A stretch of 64,000 nucleotides of DNA from NCBI GenBank assembly GCA_022410635.1, contig JAJVDF010000125.1:2003498-2067497 (forward strand), in the 5' to 3' direction. Source of the stretch: Tretioscincus oriximinensis (Eukaryota > Chordata > Lepidosauria > Squamata > Gymnophthalmidae). The translations under genes were made by a program, and so were the position numbers. This document shows positions 10,606-22,440 of this stretch, piece after piece. Position 1 is the first letter of the stretch; each line of letters opens with the position of its first letter. The notes under the pieces are model-generated. The model worked only from the letters and a program-made list of their open reading frames with translations, made no database searches and was not told the origin of the DNA.

Positions 10606-12439
10606 AGCAAAAACAAGCCCTTTTGTTCTAACCTGCACTTCCAGCTTACTCGCACTGGAGCACAAAAAAGCATGCCACATCTGGTCTTTGGTTGCTGGAA
10701 TAGGGTGAATTGATGTGTGAGTATTCTTCATCTTTCCAGACCACATATACCTGGATAACCCACTGCCTCACCACAATTGGATGATGGTCTGGTCTGGAAA
10801 TATGAAGATTCAAATCTTGTTTGAACAAAGTATCCTTCAAACTGTGTAAAGTATTATCCATTCCTGACCCCAAACTCGGGGAATGAGAAAAATATTGAAA
10901 GGACTATAGGTAAAAATATGTTTTGCATAAGATAACTAGTTAGGACAATACTGANCAGACATAAAAGAAAATTCAAAACAATGCAATGTCTTCATGTGTT
11001 TTGAATCTTCATTCANTTGAATAGCAGTGAAACAGTTTTTGTGCTCATACCCACTCCCATAATTTCAAATAAGCTGGGAAAAGAAACTTGCTTTAATAAC
11101 CGATAATTTTCTCAAGAACAAATTCATAAAGCTGGGACTTGCAAAGAAAAAAATAGCTGAAAAAAGAAAGACTTGCATAGAAGTTAAATGGAGCTGGACT
11201 TGCAATGTCTTTACCCTTTTTATTTCTCATCTACATGTTTGCTTTTGAATAGCAACACAGATATGATCTTTTATTGGACTTTTATTCTTGTGTTGAAAGA
11301 GCTAGCATTTCAATTATAGGCAAGAAACATATTGGGAAACGGATCAAATAAAGAACAAGGAAGACAAAGATGTTGCATGCATTTTCTCCAGATATTAGTG
11401 AATTTTGTTGTAAATTCCAGATCAATGATAACTCAGTCTTCCTGGCACCATATGCTCTGCTTCACTTAACACAGAACATGCAGCCACAGCATAAAGGGAA
11501 ACTTGGATGCTTGTGTTTGTGAGAGTTTAAGAGACTCAGTTTCAGTACAGGCTGGAATGGTGCCTTGAAAAGGAAGACGTAAACCAGAACAGTTTTGTAT
11601 TAAATTAAAAAGCATGGATTGTATTGTACTAATTTCCTTATGTATTCAAGGAAATTTAATNATACCATAGCTATCATTGTCCTTTTAAGATAACAGAAAA
11701 TGCAATTTTTCATTATAGCTAAGATTATTATTATTATCATTGTTACAAACAGTCTGTACATGTCTATAATTGATTTAGTACTCTATAGGACCTTTCCAAG
11801 AATGAAAAAATGAACAAATGCAGATGTATAATGTTCCTAATAATCCTGAAGCTAATGGATAGTCATTCTATCAATACACAAAGTGTTTCAATACTTTTCA
11901 AACTACAGAAAAGACACCAATAATTATTGACACAATTGTCTCCTTCTTTAATCATAGGCCCTGGATTTCTACTAGTGATAGGTTATCACATAAAAACTGG
12001 GATAGAACGTTGCAACTTTAAGGGGTATGAAAAAGAGAGTTTCCCTCCAGGCATTATAAGCTGCACTTGGTGAAAATTCCGCTTCTCCATATCCATTAAA
12101 ATTGCAAAGTTATATTCTGGTTTTTATGTGGTAATGATATGGGCAATATCATATCAAAATTAATATGCTAGGCTTTGACATTACTAAAGGCCTCATTTCT
12201 GTACTAATTCTCAAAAATGCTGAAAATTCAAATTTTGGGTCATGCTAATCTCTGAAGAAGAACAAACTTTAACCTAAAAGCAAATACTGATTGTTGATTC
12301 TGTCTCTGTTTGTTTGGCTTTAGTGTATCTAAGCAAGATATCAAGGTTCAAACCCTATAATAAGTTAATAGGATTTTGGGGAAATTACCTGATTTTTGAA
12401 ATATCATTTTGCATAAAATGTTTATAAGAAAAGTTGTTA
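10606..12439. other. Intergenic, no gene recognised
   Basis: AT-rich. A 60-75 codon set of minus-strand frames at 10450-10870 shows no domain and overlaps the BovB edge. Nothing else recognised. Confidence 0.4.
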
Positions 12440-12632
12440 ATAANTGATAATGTTGTATAACCTGTATCACCTGATGAACATCTGAAATTATGCTGTATAT
12501 GCATTTAGAATTGTATAAAAAGAGCATCTTTTGCTAATGGAAGTTACACGGCAAGGAGGAAAAGAATATTGGCTGTGTCTTGTATGCATTCAAGTAAAGC
12601 CTGAGACCCCATTTTTCTGTAACAGTAACCCC
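12440..12632 (+). mobile_element. Possible degraded solo LTR
   Basis: A TGT-start region contains TATAAAAAGAGC (TATA-like), about 75 bases further CATTCAAGTAAAGCCTGAGACC (polyadenylation-signal-like, one base off AATAAA) and an ending TTTTTCTGTAACA. This order resembles a retroviral-type LTR. I see no second LTR, primer site or coding region. Weak evidence. Confidence 0.3.
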
Positions 12633-15000
12633 ACAGATGCTGCCACAAAGATAAGCCACACAGNTCATCCACTGGTTGAACACATTCTTGTTTAATAATA
12701 TCAGCTAGCACACATTAGCAATGGTGTATTTGCCTGTACACTATATTTCCCAAAGTAATTGCTCACCCCTCCACACAAGTGACTGCAGGTCCAAGTACAT
12801 ACTTTTGGCAATATGGTATATAGCAGATTCATTATTCATAGAAACAGATAGAGGGATATCCATTCAGTACATTTAGGCTGTGTTCACACCAGATGAAAAA
12901 CAGGGTGTGAAAGCTGTGTGGCTCATCACTGGGCACACATGGTTCCCACGTAACCTGAATGGGAAACACTTTCAGCATGCAGTTTGCACAACCACATATT
13001 TTCTGAGTGATCCTCTGGCAAAGGCAGAAGCATTCTCAATTACTAGGGTCCCTGGCAGTGGGATATCCAAGCAAGCCTCCTGCACTTCTCCACCAGCTTT
13101 TTACCTGCTGTTTGAAATCCTTGCTGCTGCTGTCAAAGCACTGGCAACAGCAAAAAATTCCCATTGACTAGAACCATTGAGGCTGCTTCTGGCTCTACTA
13201 GAGGAGCCAGAAGAACTCCCAAGGATCAAAGCCCCTGGTTTTACACAAGTGGAAATTTGGGTAAAACCAGGATTTTTTTATTTAATTTGTATCACCTGTG
13301 TTTGCTCAGTGTAGCTGCGCTGTTTTCTTGCCCTGTCAGGTTGCTGAAGAAGGCAGGGAAGAAGGGAAACTGAAGCCGATTTAGTGTTGTTTTTTAATTT
13401 ATTTACACACCCAGTGGACACACAGCCTTACTTCCGAATCCTTTGCTGAAGAAAGCTCCTCTCTTTTTACAGATAGAGCTGACAAGCATCCCAGTTCAGC
13501 AGAGAGAACGGTCCCAACTGCCTGTGATTGTTGCTGACATGGGCAAATTCCAGCACTGCAATTTCCCTTTATGTTATTTGACAGAGCAACTTCATTAGCG
13601 TGGAGAGTCTGTAATTCGCTTCTAAAGTGAATTAACTTCCTCTATGTGACTCCTATTACGATGGAACAAGCTAAGACATTTTTACTAAAGTACTTCAAGC
13701 CAGGAAAGTGCGAATGGATTCACATCTTTGGCAGAACTTCAGTACCTTTACAGAACCATTTCCACTCCTTTCCTCCACTTCCTTTCTCTTTTGTCTTAAT
13801 TTACAAACCAGAGGAGTTATTATCTGCAAGTTGTCTAAATTGCTCTTGTTTTAGAATTAGTTCTGAAGTTAACTGCAGAAGACCACTTTTGTCTGAAAAA
13901 TAAGGAAAGCTAAGATAACAAAAATATTCTGAATCTGTCAGTCTGCTTTTTAAAGTAAGACTTGTTTTTTATTCTCTGTAAACTGTCTTTGATGTTTATT
14001 TCATTGTCATATGACAGTCCAGTGAATCAAGCTTTTGAAATGGGGCTAGTATCATATCTGACCTCACACTGAGTAGCTCTGTGACATATTGTATATAGTA
14101 TTTTTTAAGACAACCATCACAATATCCTGACTGGCATGCAAAGTGATGAGATGCCTGATGGATTATGACACTTGCCTGGAAGGAAACTATATATGGATTT
14201 GCAACTTCACAGAAAGCCGTTTTGTATGCCTGACTTGGAGTTTCCAGTCGTCAAATGAATATTTTGAGTGGCAGATTTGATTGATTACATTTTGAAGAAT
14301 ACTGATGAGCTACTTCAATCCATTCTGAAAATCAGTGCTCAGATAATTGGTTTTATTTGTGGTGCATGAAAGATGCTGATGCATTAAAGGGTCAGGTTCT
14401 GCTAGCAATTCAATTTTCTCATCTGTGATGAACACCTAGACACTATTTTCCGCAGTACATTTTCATCAAGATAAAATTAGCACTAATCCATCAGTAAATA
14501 GTTTTCCTTTATGCATTATGGTTCTTCCAGGTTTCAAAGAATTTGAATTCATCAATTTTTTTTTTGGTCTCAGAACTGGTCATCCACACAGGATAAAACA
14601 TATGCAAAGCAAATAGTGTATTCTGAGAGTTCCAGGAATACATCTTGTAATGTGCTTGTTATGTAAAATATTATTTGAGTAAATTATATATATTTAAGTT
14701 TGCAAATTATATGACTTTGTAAGCATTTTTTTTTGCTTTGTACTGCTTGTTTGTAACTTAAATGATATGGAATTTGTTATATGTTGTATTTTATATGATG
14801 TGGAGATTTGCTATACATTTTTTNAAAAAATTGCAAACAAAAAAGTAATGATTTAAATTTTTAAGACAGAAGTTTTTATTGAATTTCATGTATTGGATTT
14901 TTTCCATTTTCACAGACAGCTAATAACTGATGATTTTCCACCCAGCATTTCCATTTATTTAAAATGTATGATTTGTTTCATTTAAAAGATTGTGAGCATC
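12633..15000. other. Intergenic, no gene recognised; two short hairpins
   Basis: Two inverted repeats sit close together: CTTCTGGCTC/GAGCCAGAAG at 13186-13213 and CCTGGTTTTAC/GTAAAACCAGG at 13234-13271. They may belong to an old palindromic element. The open frame from 12880 (95 codons) has no recognisable domain. The remainder is AT-rich. Confidence 0.4.
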
Positions 15001-15683
15001 TTACTTTAATTGCCAACAATGAGAACAGATTGCTGTACTAGAAGTTTCACTGGTCTGATTAAGTAGGGGCTTTTTTGCATTCTTATGTGGTTGAGTTGAT
15101 ATGCCATAAAGAAGGAATCGCCTGGATTCCATATGTCTCTGGGGATGGACCTTCTGAATNGCTCTCTCAATCTTACAGGGAGGAGCTGTCACTGTAAGTC
15201 CAAATCTCACCAGGGAGTGATCTGTCCATGACAATTGGCTTACTGTCAGCCCTCCTATCAATGGACCCTCACCAACTCGCTCTGTAGAAAAAAATAGATC
15301 AAGAGTATGTCCTGCTCTGTTAGTTGGGCGGTAGCACATTGAGATAGCCCCATGGTTGTCATGGAGGCCATGAAGGACTGAGCAGGACCAGTGAGGGTAG
15401 CCTCTGCATGGATATTGAAGTCTCCCAACACNACAGTGTTAGGGACCTCCAACACCACATCAGAGACCACCTCTGCCAACTCGGATAGGGATGCCGCTGG
15501 GCAGTGGGGTGACAGGTACACCAGCAGCATCCTTATTCTGTCTCTTTTGCCCAACAACAGAGATCCAGAAGCAGAGCAAATTGGCCGCCTGGTGAGAGAG
15601 ATGGAAGATTTGTGGACCACAGTAAAAACCCCTCTCCTCCCCATTGGTCTAGAACAGTGCTGTACTAGTAACCTGGGGGACAA
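15001..15683 (-). mobile_element. L2-like LINE endonuclease domain (degraded)
   Basis: Two overlapping minus-strand frames together show an APE-type endonuclease of a non-LTR retrotransposon: LLVYLSPHCPAASLSEL, then LGDFNIHAEA (catalytic GDFN motif). Next come TGPAQSFMASMTTMGLSQC and RAGHTLDLFFSTE, and finally SWTDHSLVRFGL (catalytic S/T-D-H). A frameshift around position 15310 separates the GDFN and TDH parts and there is an ambiguous base in each half. L2 is my preferred clade, CR1 the alternative. No reverse transcriptase follows. Confidence 0.7.
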
Positions 15684-15689
15684 AGCCCA

Positions 15690-16604
15690 CCCAGTTCACC
15701 TTGACTTACATTGTTTTATGTCTGTACTGTATTTACCTTTGTATTTCTTTTATGTTATATATAGTTCTCTGTACACTGATAACACTTTATAAATAAACAA
15801 AACAACAACATCTAAAATGAATTTTGGTTTAAACATAGCACTTTTGCAATCTAATGTATTTTTGAGGGAATTTATAGAAGCCAAATGTGATAATCTTATT
15901 GAAGCCTCTATGGATTGTGGAACTTTGGGGCATAAGTGTTTTCTGATGAGAAAGAATCTAAGATTTCCCTTTGTTTTCTCAGGCACTATGAGCAATGAAA
16001 CAGGTCAGAAGGTGATTGGAATGCAGATGTGTTCAATTTGACATGAAGCTACATATGTACATTTGAGAGGACTAAATCGTTCCTTCACTGTGTTCATGCA
16101 NTATTCTGGGATAACCAAATATAGCAGAATAAGTNAAGAACATCTGGTGCAGCCTGAATGGTACATAGGAGAGCTTGATTAGTCAGAAAGAACCTTCCTA
16201 AAAGATTCAGCCCCAATTAACACATCAGAGAACACTGTATTCAGAAAAGCTCTAAAATTGCCAATCAACTTCTCATCCCAGAATAACAAGAAGTCAAATG
16301 CACAGTTTCCTTCAACCCTTCTGGAAACAAAAACAGCAACTTCCAGGCAGAAAATAAGATGCTTCTATTATAACAAACTTACATTCAAGATTCAAAAGAT
16401 AAGCAAGAAAATGCTCTCAAAATATCAAAATAGCTCGTGGGCCCAACAGGGAAAGGAAGAACTCCAAACATTTCAAACTTGTAATGTAGCAAAGTGTCCC
16501 CCATCCTTTAACAATGAGGTTCATACTCAATTCATTACATTTTGTCTGACCTGGTCTTTTGGACCCTGACTAGTCTCTGAGTCTGAGATGTATCTTTCTG
16601 CAAT
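15690..16604. other. Intergenic, no gene recognised
   Basis: AT-rich, with TTTATAAATAAAC near 15787. A 103-codon frame at 16258 has no domain. Confidence 0.4.
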
Positions 16605-16655
16605 GTAACTGGGTTTTCTATCCCCCTCCCCTCAAAAAGGGTCATCTGGTCAGCC
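16605..16655 (+). mobile_element. Fragment of TA-flanked foldback element
   Basis: ACTGGGTTTTCTAT, a run of C's, AAAAAGGGTCATCTGGTCAGCC and then TA match the right arm of the hairpin element at 57585-57781 (TGGGTTTTCAACCCCCC .. GGGGTCATCTGGTCAGCC-TA). Only this arm is present. Confidence 0.6.
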
Positions 16656-16657
16656 TA

Positions 16658-18231
16658 TTTAATAAGCACTGTCTATGGCAATCTGTAGCTGTGCTGTAAA
16701 AGGTAGATTTTACATTTTTTCCTATTCTTGGAAAACCTTGTGGGTATCCAGTAGTGAAATACATGCTGGATGGTATAGCTGCCTGCACATGTACATGTCC
16801 AAATCTGAATTAAAACAGCAAGTGTTTATGTGCAAAGGTTAATATGAATGCATTTCTAGGTGTTTCATGTGGCAAAAACCTGTATGTATGTCTTTGGTCA
16901 GAGGAAGTGATTTACTCTGGAACATTGCTAACCAATTTCTGAAGCCATCTAGAAGTGTCCTGCATGCCCACTTATGCTGTGGTTGCCAGTTGAAATTGGT
17001 GGTGTTTTTTTTTTTTTGCGTGTGGGGTATCTTATCCCTACTACCAGATGAGTGTTTCCAAGGACACTGAAATTACCTTTCTTTCTTTTTCCCTTGATTC
17101 TCTTCATAGGCTTGAAAATGCTTAGTATAATAAGTCTCTCACATAATGCTTGCCCATCCAGAGTCAGCTCTGAGAATGGTAGAATTTCTCTTCAGTTCCT
17201 CATATACTGGCCTTGGCAAACAAACTTTTTTTTTTACTCTTAATGTTATCAAGTTTCCAGAACCAATGGCCATGTCCATTCTGGATTGGTAGTTGGAGAT
17301 ATCATAAAGGAGTTGATGTTAAATGTTTATCTAGTGATTCCAAGGAAACCCATGAAATAAATTCGGGTGTCAGCAATAACAATAAAGTTGTCTAAAAGTA
17401 TGTTCTGAGTAGATAGCATAGTCTGCATACAAAATAATTTCACTTTATGGATAAAATCTCTATATAGGTATGGAATCCTGAACAAAATAATTGACTCCTT
17501 TGAGAAGTCATTTAAAAGTATTTTTAATTTTGTTGCTGTTGTTCATTACTGAGATTTTCTGCTTTCCTGATATTCAGACGTGATGTGCTTTTGTCCCTTG
17601 CAACAGAAATGCCATGCTCTCTTTATGATTGCTTTGATGAACAGCAAGTTCAACTTAAATGCAGGTGCCAATAAAATTTGTNCCACGTAAATACATGTGA
17701 TGGAGGTGTTACATTCATGATCTTTCAAATGTTCTACCCATGAGGGAAGAGCAGCGTTTCTATCCCCGATCCATGGGAAAATAAAATTAAAAAAAGATTC
17801 CCATTCTAATAATTAATGACTGTAAATTAAACTATATGCTGATACTACAGCTGGATACAAGCAGCTGCATGGTTCCATGTCATGAAATATTTCCAAGCTA
17901 GAATAAAAGAAGGGGATGCCATCTTCCCAGTATTCACATGTAAATGTGCATGGCAAAGATTGATCCATCTTATTTAGACTAATTAGTAGACATTGCAGAT
18001 TTCTTTGGGCTATACCTCCGGTTGAATCTTAACCACTTCTCTCCCCCCCCCAAAAAAAATTATAATTAAGATTAGATGCAAGTAAAAGAAAAAGTTAATT
18101 CAATTTATTTATAATGGCCACACAATATATTTTATGTCTTCTGGTGATCAATTTGCGTTTGTGGGTTTTTTTCTCAATTGAAAATCACACGAAATCAAAG
18201 TAATATTTGGACTGACAGATGACAACAGCGT
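16658..18231. other. Intergenic, no gene recognised
   Basis: AT-rich with poly-T, poly-C and poly-A runs. Minus-strand AATAAA at 18104-18109 could be an alternative TMTC2 polyadenylation signal. Confidence 0.4.
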
Positions 18232-18255
18232 CCACAAAATATTTGTTATCAATCA

Positions 18256-18261
18256 TTTATT
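18256..18261 (-). terminator. Candidate polyadenylation signal for TMTC2
   Basis: The + strand TTTATT is AATAAA on the minus strand. It is followed within 30-60 bases by a TTGTGG and TGTTGTCATCTGTC stretch resembling a downstream GU-rich element. Chosen over other hexamers only by this context. Confidence 0.35.
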
Positions 18262-20550
18262 ACAGAAAACAAACTGGATTTTTCTTATCTGGCACATAAA
18301 CAATCATTTCTACAAAAAAAGGAAAGCCTACAAATCTTGATAATTTATACAAATAAGTTTTCTCAAAAAATAAAAATTTAATTTAGTAAATTTGTGCTCT
18401 TATTTTTTTTAAGCACTGTCTGCAATATCCACCACAAATCCCTGAGCAGAGACAACTTTTTAAACTTTTTCCAAAATTGGAAGTTATAAAGCCCAGCCCT
18501 AAGTGAAGATAATGAGGAGATAAGGAAACCACCTTCCTTTCTCCAAAAACCTTTATTTGCCCATTGTGTGAAATGAGACAATCAATATTAACCCAAAGTG
18601 TAAATTTCCATTGCGGAATCACTGTAAAATTAAAAACAGAAAAATATATCACTAGAAAGATCGATCTAGAATAACAATGAAATGTTACAACCAGAATCTA
18701 TACTGATTCAGAAAGCTAAAATTTAAGACATTTCAAGATGACAAAAGTTATTTGGCTGTAGTTTACACACAATTCTTAATAACATCGTGTCCCATTAAAC
18801 TCAATGGACTTATTACATCGTATTACACTGTCAATAATGCTTGGACAGTAATACATTTATTGTACAGCTATTCAGGAACATGGTGTGGCTTGATGGTTCA
18901 AGTGTTAATATATGTCATCCCATACTCTAATCTGCAACACTGAATATGCCTCAACTTCCTCTCCCTTTAACTCTTTCCAATTATATTGTTAAAAAGCAGT
19001 ATTTAGGGCATTTGCCATGGGTAAATTCCTAACATTCTTCATTATGCACAAGGTCCCTTGCCAACTATGCGAGGGTCGTACAACAGTTGTAATGGATAGA
19101 TGGTGTTCATGGTGATCATGTTTGCATTAAAAATTAGTGCTTCGAATGAAAAGAAAGCAAGCTCAGACTACTACAATGACACCAACTGTGACTATTTCAA
19201 TAGAGAGATCCCCAAGACCCCTTAACACATATGCATGAAGATTGCTGGCGTGTTTATAAAGCACAGAATAAATGTGTTCCTTCTAAGCATNAACAAACAC
19301 CTTACACATTTAAATTACAGCGTGAAAAGCAAACTAGAAGACTAACAATTGTGAATGCTTGTTACTGCCTCTTTTTTAAAAATGCAGTTTCAACAATATA
19401 TTTAGTTCCAAAGTACTCTGCAGTGGATTAGTGCTAAATTGGGACAAAATATCTGCATCCACGGGATTAAAATTCCTAACTTACTATTGGTCAGGAACTA
19501 AAAAATCACAAGACTATGGCACCACCCACATGTTCACTTAGAGTCAGCTGAGACAAGCCTCATGCCAGATGCTGGTGACTCCTTTTCTCCAAAAGGGATG
19601 GCCTTTCGTTAAACTGGAACTAATATGAAATCTCCCCAATGGCAGTTCTCTATCCAGAACAATGGGGCAGAGCCTGACTTCCTGGGCAACTTTTGTTCTG
19701 TGTGAGGCTCTATTCACAAAGATAAGTCAATTTAGAAGTCTGCATCTTTGCTAGCAGCCCTCTTCTTGCCCCCCTGTATGGCTGAAGTCTAAGACAGCTT
19801 CATTTGGACTTCACTTGGATGAAATCCCAACCCATACGTTATAAACGGAACCTCTAACTTGTATTTATTCAAACTGGCTTTTGAAACAAAGTGCTTCAAC
19901 AGCATTGTGTGACCCTGGCACACATATTGGTCACAGGCACAAACGTTTGGACATGTCTTTGGAACCTGCTGATGTTTGCGCCCAACTCATGCCCTAGAAA
20001 ATACTGAAATGGATTAGGTAGTTTAAGAAAATAATCTCAATGCTAAATTAATAAAATAAAATAGAGAAATAATAAGAAATAGCACAGTACTAAATAAGCC
20101 TAAATTTTAAGTTAAACAAACAAAAAGTCTTTTGGTAGTCAAAAAACAGAAGTGCAGTATTGGGTGAAGTGCTAGACTTCTTCTTCAGTATGCAAAAAAG
20201 GTTAATATATGCAAAAATAATTGGCAACTATTGTCAGTCACAAAATCCCTTTTGGTCTAACACCCTGTCAATGCATTAGATGCTAAAAGAATTAAATCCT
20301 TTTAGTTTCTTGGTGCCTGTAGCAATTATTTCCTCTACAAATTGCTGATAAATCTCACTGCTAGTATTTTTTAAAACATATTCACCTGCTCTACAATTCT
20401 TAAATATTCCTAACTGCATGTAGCTTGATCTTAAAGGAAGAGATATAATTAAACATTTGTATATCTGTGAGCATATTGATAGGGACAAGAATTGGATTGT
20501 TTAATCAACTTTATGGAAACCACACAATGACAGTCAGACATTTGCTATTA

Positions 20551-20655
20551 AATAGTCCTCAGTCCTGAAAATCTGGACCGAAAACTAGAAAACTTGTTTA
20601 AAACTTGTTTTTTCTGGTTTCCAGACCTATTCTTCAGAACTGAGGACAGTTAAAT
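20551..20655. repeat. Palindromic MITE-like element in the TMTC2 3' UTR
   Basis: TCCTCAGTCCTGAAAATCTGG..AACTAGAAAA..ACTTG on the left pairs with the complement of the right arm CAAGT..TTTTCTGGTTTCCAGACC..TTCAGAACTGAGGA. The arms are about 45 bases with mismatches. The element at 27930-28085 shares the TTTTTTCTGGTTT(T/C)C and TTCTTCAG(G/A)ACT blocks, so this is a family. Confidence 0.6.
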
Positions 20656-22059
20656 GGCATGAGTGAAATTGTGATCTGTACTGTATGAATGAATCAGATA
20701 TTAGTTACCTGTGGATTATGCAATCCTTTCAAAAAGTAAACCATAAAATGTGATGGGATACACATTTATAATAACAATATTTTCATGGTAAAGGGAACTG
20801 AATCTAGTTTCTCCTTTCTTCTCACTTCATCTGTCAAGAACTACAGCCTAAAGGCTTAGCTGCACCCAAGTTTAAATTTGCCCCAATCCACTTACATACC
20901 GAAGAAGCATTCACATCCAGGAAAAGCAGTGCTCTAGAAGTGCCTTAGGGACAGANGTATGTGACCTTTTCCCTATTTCACCAGCAATCTGCCTTTTCTC
21001 ATCTAGATTGTTCTCAAGAAGGTAAAAAAAGAGACTGTCACATACATTATTTCATCTGCAAATAGAACTTCGTAAACACAATCATAGAGAGCACATCAGC
21101 AAAGTAATCAGCTGTTTTCTTTTTCCTAGATCTTACATCAAAGTGGATTTTTTGGGTTAGATAATGCTTGTCACTTTATGGATGTGTTGTCTCAAACTGA
21201 AAGTGTGATCAAATATGATCAAATGTACCTTAGGCAATAAAATTCAATGGAATAAGGAGAAAATGAAAACAGATTCAGTTCTCATTAGAAGTGCACAGTA
21301 ATACTCATCAGAAGTATACAGTAATTGTAAAAAATAGCCCTCTTCTATTTTAAATTTGAAATGCACCAGACATGAAAACAACACAGCTGTCAACATCACA
21401 TCCACAGCCTGCCTTAATTCTTTCATGCTTTCTTTGTCTATTATAAGTACTGCACTGCTCTTTTACAAGCCCCGTATACTTAATGCACAGGTGCCTTCAA
21501 ACTGGCAGACGTAAGCCATGCACCCATGAAGATAGTTTGCAAATCATGATATACTTCATATACTTTTCAACTGGTTGCAGTAGTCTGTGAAATTGATAAG
21601 CAAGCAGCCCTAAGGGTATACACAATATTAAGACAAATTGCAAACATGTTGGGTTTTAGTAAGCATTTTAATTAGGCTACAGCCTCAGAAAATAATCAGC
21701 CTGATTTTTTTTACCAGAAATCACATGGAAATGGGCAATGTGAAAATGACAAGGATGACCTGGTGAAAGGGCCTTTTTCAAGTGTACGGTTTCAAATCTA
21801 AGTCACTTTTCTGATTGTGGCTATAGCTAACAAGTCCTTCATGAAGTGCCCAGAGGTGTTTCACAACCTCTATCTCACTGTTGAAATGATATATCAAAAA
21901 GCAGCCTGGTAGATTCACCTAGCAGCAATTACAGCCTTGAATACTTGTAGCCCAGTTCAACTGAAGTACTAGTAAACAGCACTCCGCTCTGGATTTGACT
22001 TTTCTTCATTATTCACCAAGAAATGTTCAGGGTTTTTTTTCTCTTTATCACGTGTGGTG

Positions 22060-22239
22060 TCACGTTTTAGATGTCCTCAAGCCTTGCTTTTCCATAATAT
22101 TCCAGAGTTTGCGAAGATTTGACTGTGTGATGACATCATCAGGCTTAAACTGAAGAGCACGGAGATAATTGGTTTCAGCCTCTAAAAGCTTTCCATTGAG
22201 ATGAAGAATTGCTCCCAAATTCATTAGGGCAGCTGGATA
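22060..22239 (-). CDS. TMTC2: TMTC2 last coding exon with stop codon
   Basis: A CTTCTGTTGCAG acceptor is followed directly by TAT CCA GCT, phase 0, giving YPAALMNLGAILHLNGKLLE, AETNYLRALQFKPDD, VITQSNLRKLWNIMEKQG and LRTSKT before a TGA at 22060-22062. It encodes 59 residues plus stop. YPAALMNLGAILHLNGKLLEAETNYLRALQFKPDD is a canonical TPR (Gly at helix A, Tyr and Ala in helix B, Pro-Asp turn), followed by the capping helix typical of the TMTC2 end. An apparent start at MQYPAA is only the intron/exon edge read as an ORF. The exon lies 22.3 kb from its upstream neighbour. Confidence 0.92.
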   Translation of the reverse strand, partial: YPAALMNLGAILHLNGKLLEAETNYLRALQFKPDDVITQSNLRKLWNIMEKQGLRTSKT

Positions 22240-22311
22240 CTGCAACAGAAGAGAGAAAAGGATTAGTTATTCCCTTTTCTGACATAGATTGTTTCCAGAC
22301 AGTGCCTAAAA

Positions 22312-22440
22312 CAGGGTGGGGAACCTTTTTTCTGAAAAGGACCATTTTGATATTTGTAACATCACCTGGAGGCCAGGCCCATAAGTCCTGCCTCTTTCCC
22401 CAATCCCATGAAAGGTAAGCCTACCCCATCCGCTTGCAAA
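22312..22440 (+). mobile_element. Candidate hAT-type transposon end
   Basis: Begins CAGGGTGGGGAACCTTTTTT followed by CTGAAAAGGACCATTTTGATATTTG, which resembles the terminal inverted repeat of a known vertebrate hAT family (CAGGGGTGGGGAACCT type). The opposite end was not found, so its length is uncertain. Confidence 0.35.

Larger units (their letters stand above)
18232..22059 (-). other. TMTC2: Probable 3' UTR of TMTC2
   Basis: AT-rich sequence without credible coding potential follows the TGA on the minus strand. The far end is placed after the AATAAA at 18256-18261 because a TG/T-rich stretch follows it. Other minus-strand AATAAA hexamers at 19864-19869, 18856-18861, 18552-18557 and 18104-18109 could give alternative ends. 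A palindromic element lies inside, at about 20551-20655. The extent is inferred; transcript data would settle it. Confidence 0.45.

Noticed and set aside
15391..15792. 133-codon + strand frame
   Set aside because: It is antisense to the LINE endonuclease relic, whose motifs are clear on the other strand.
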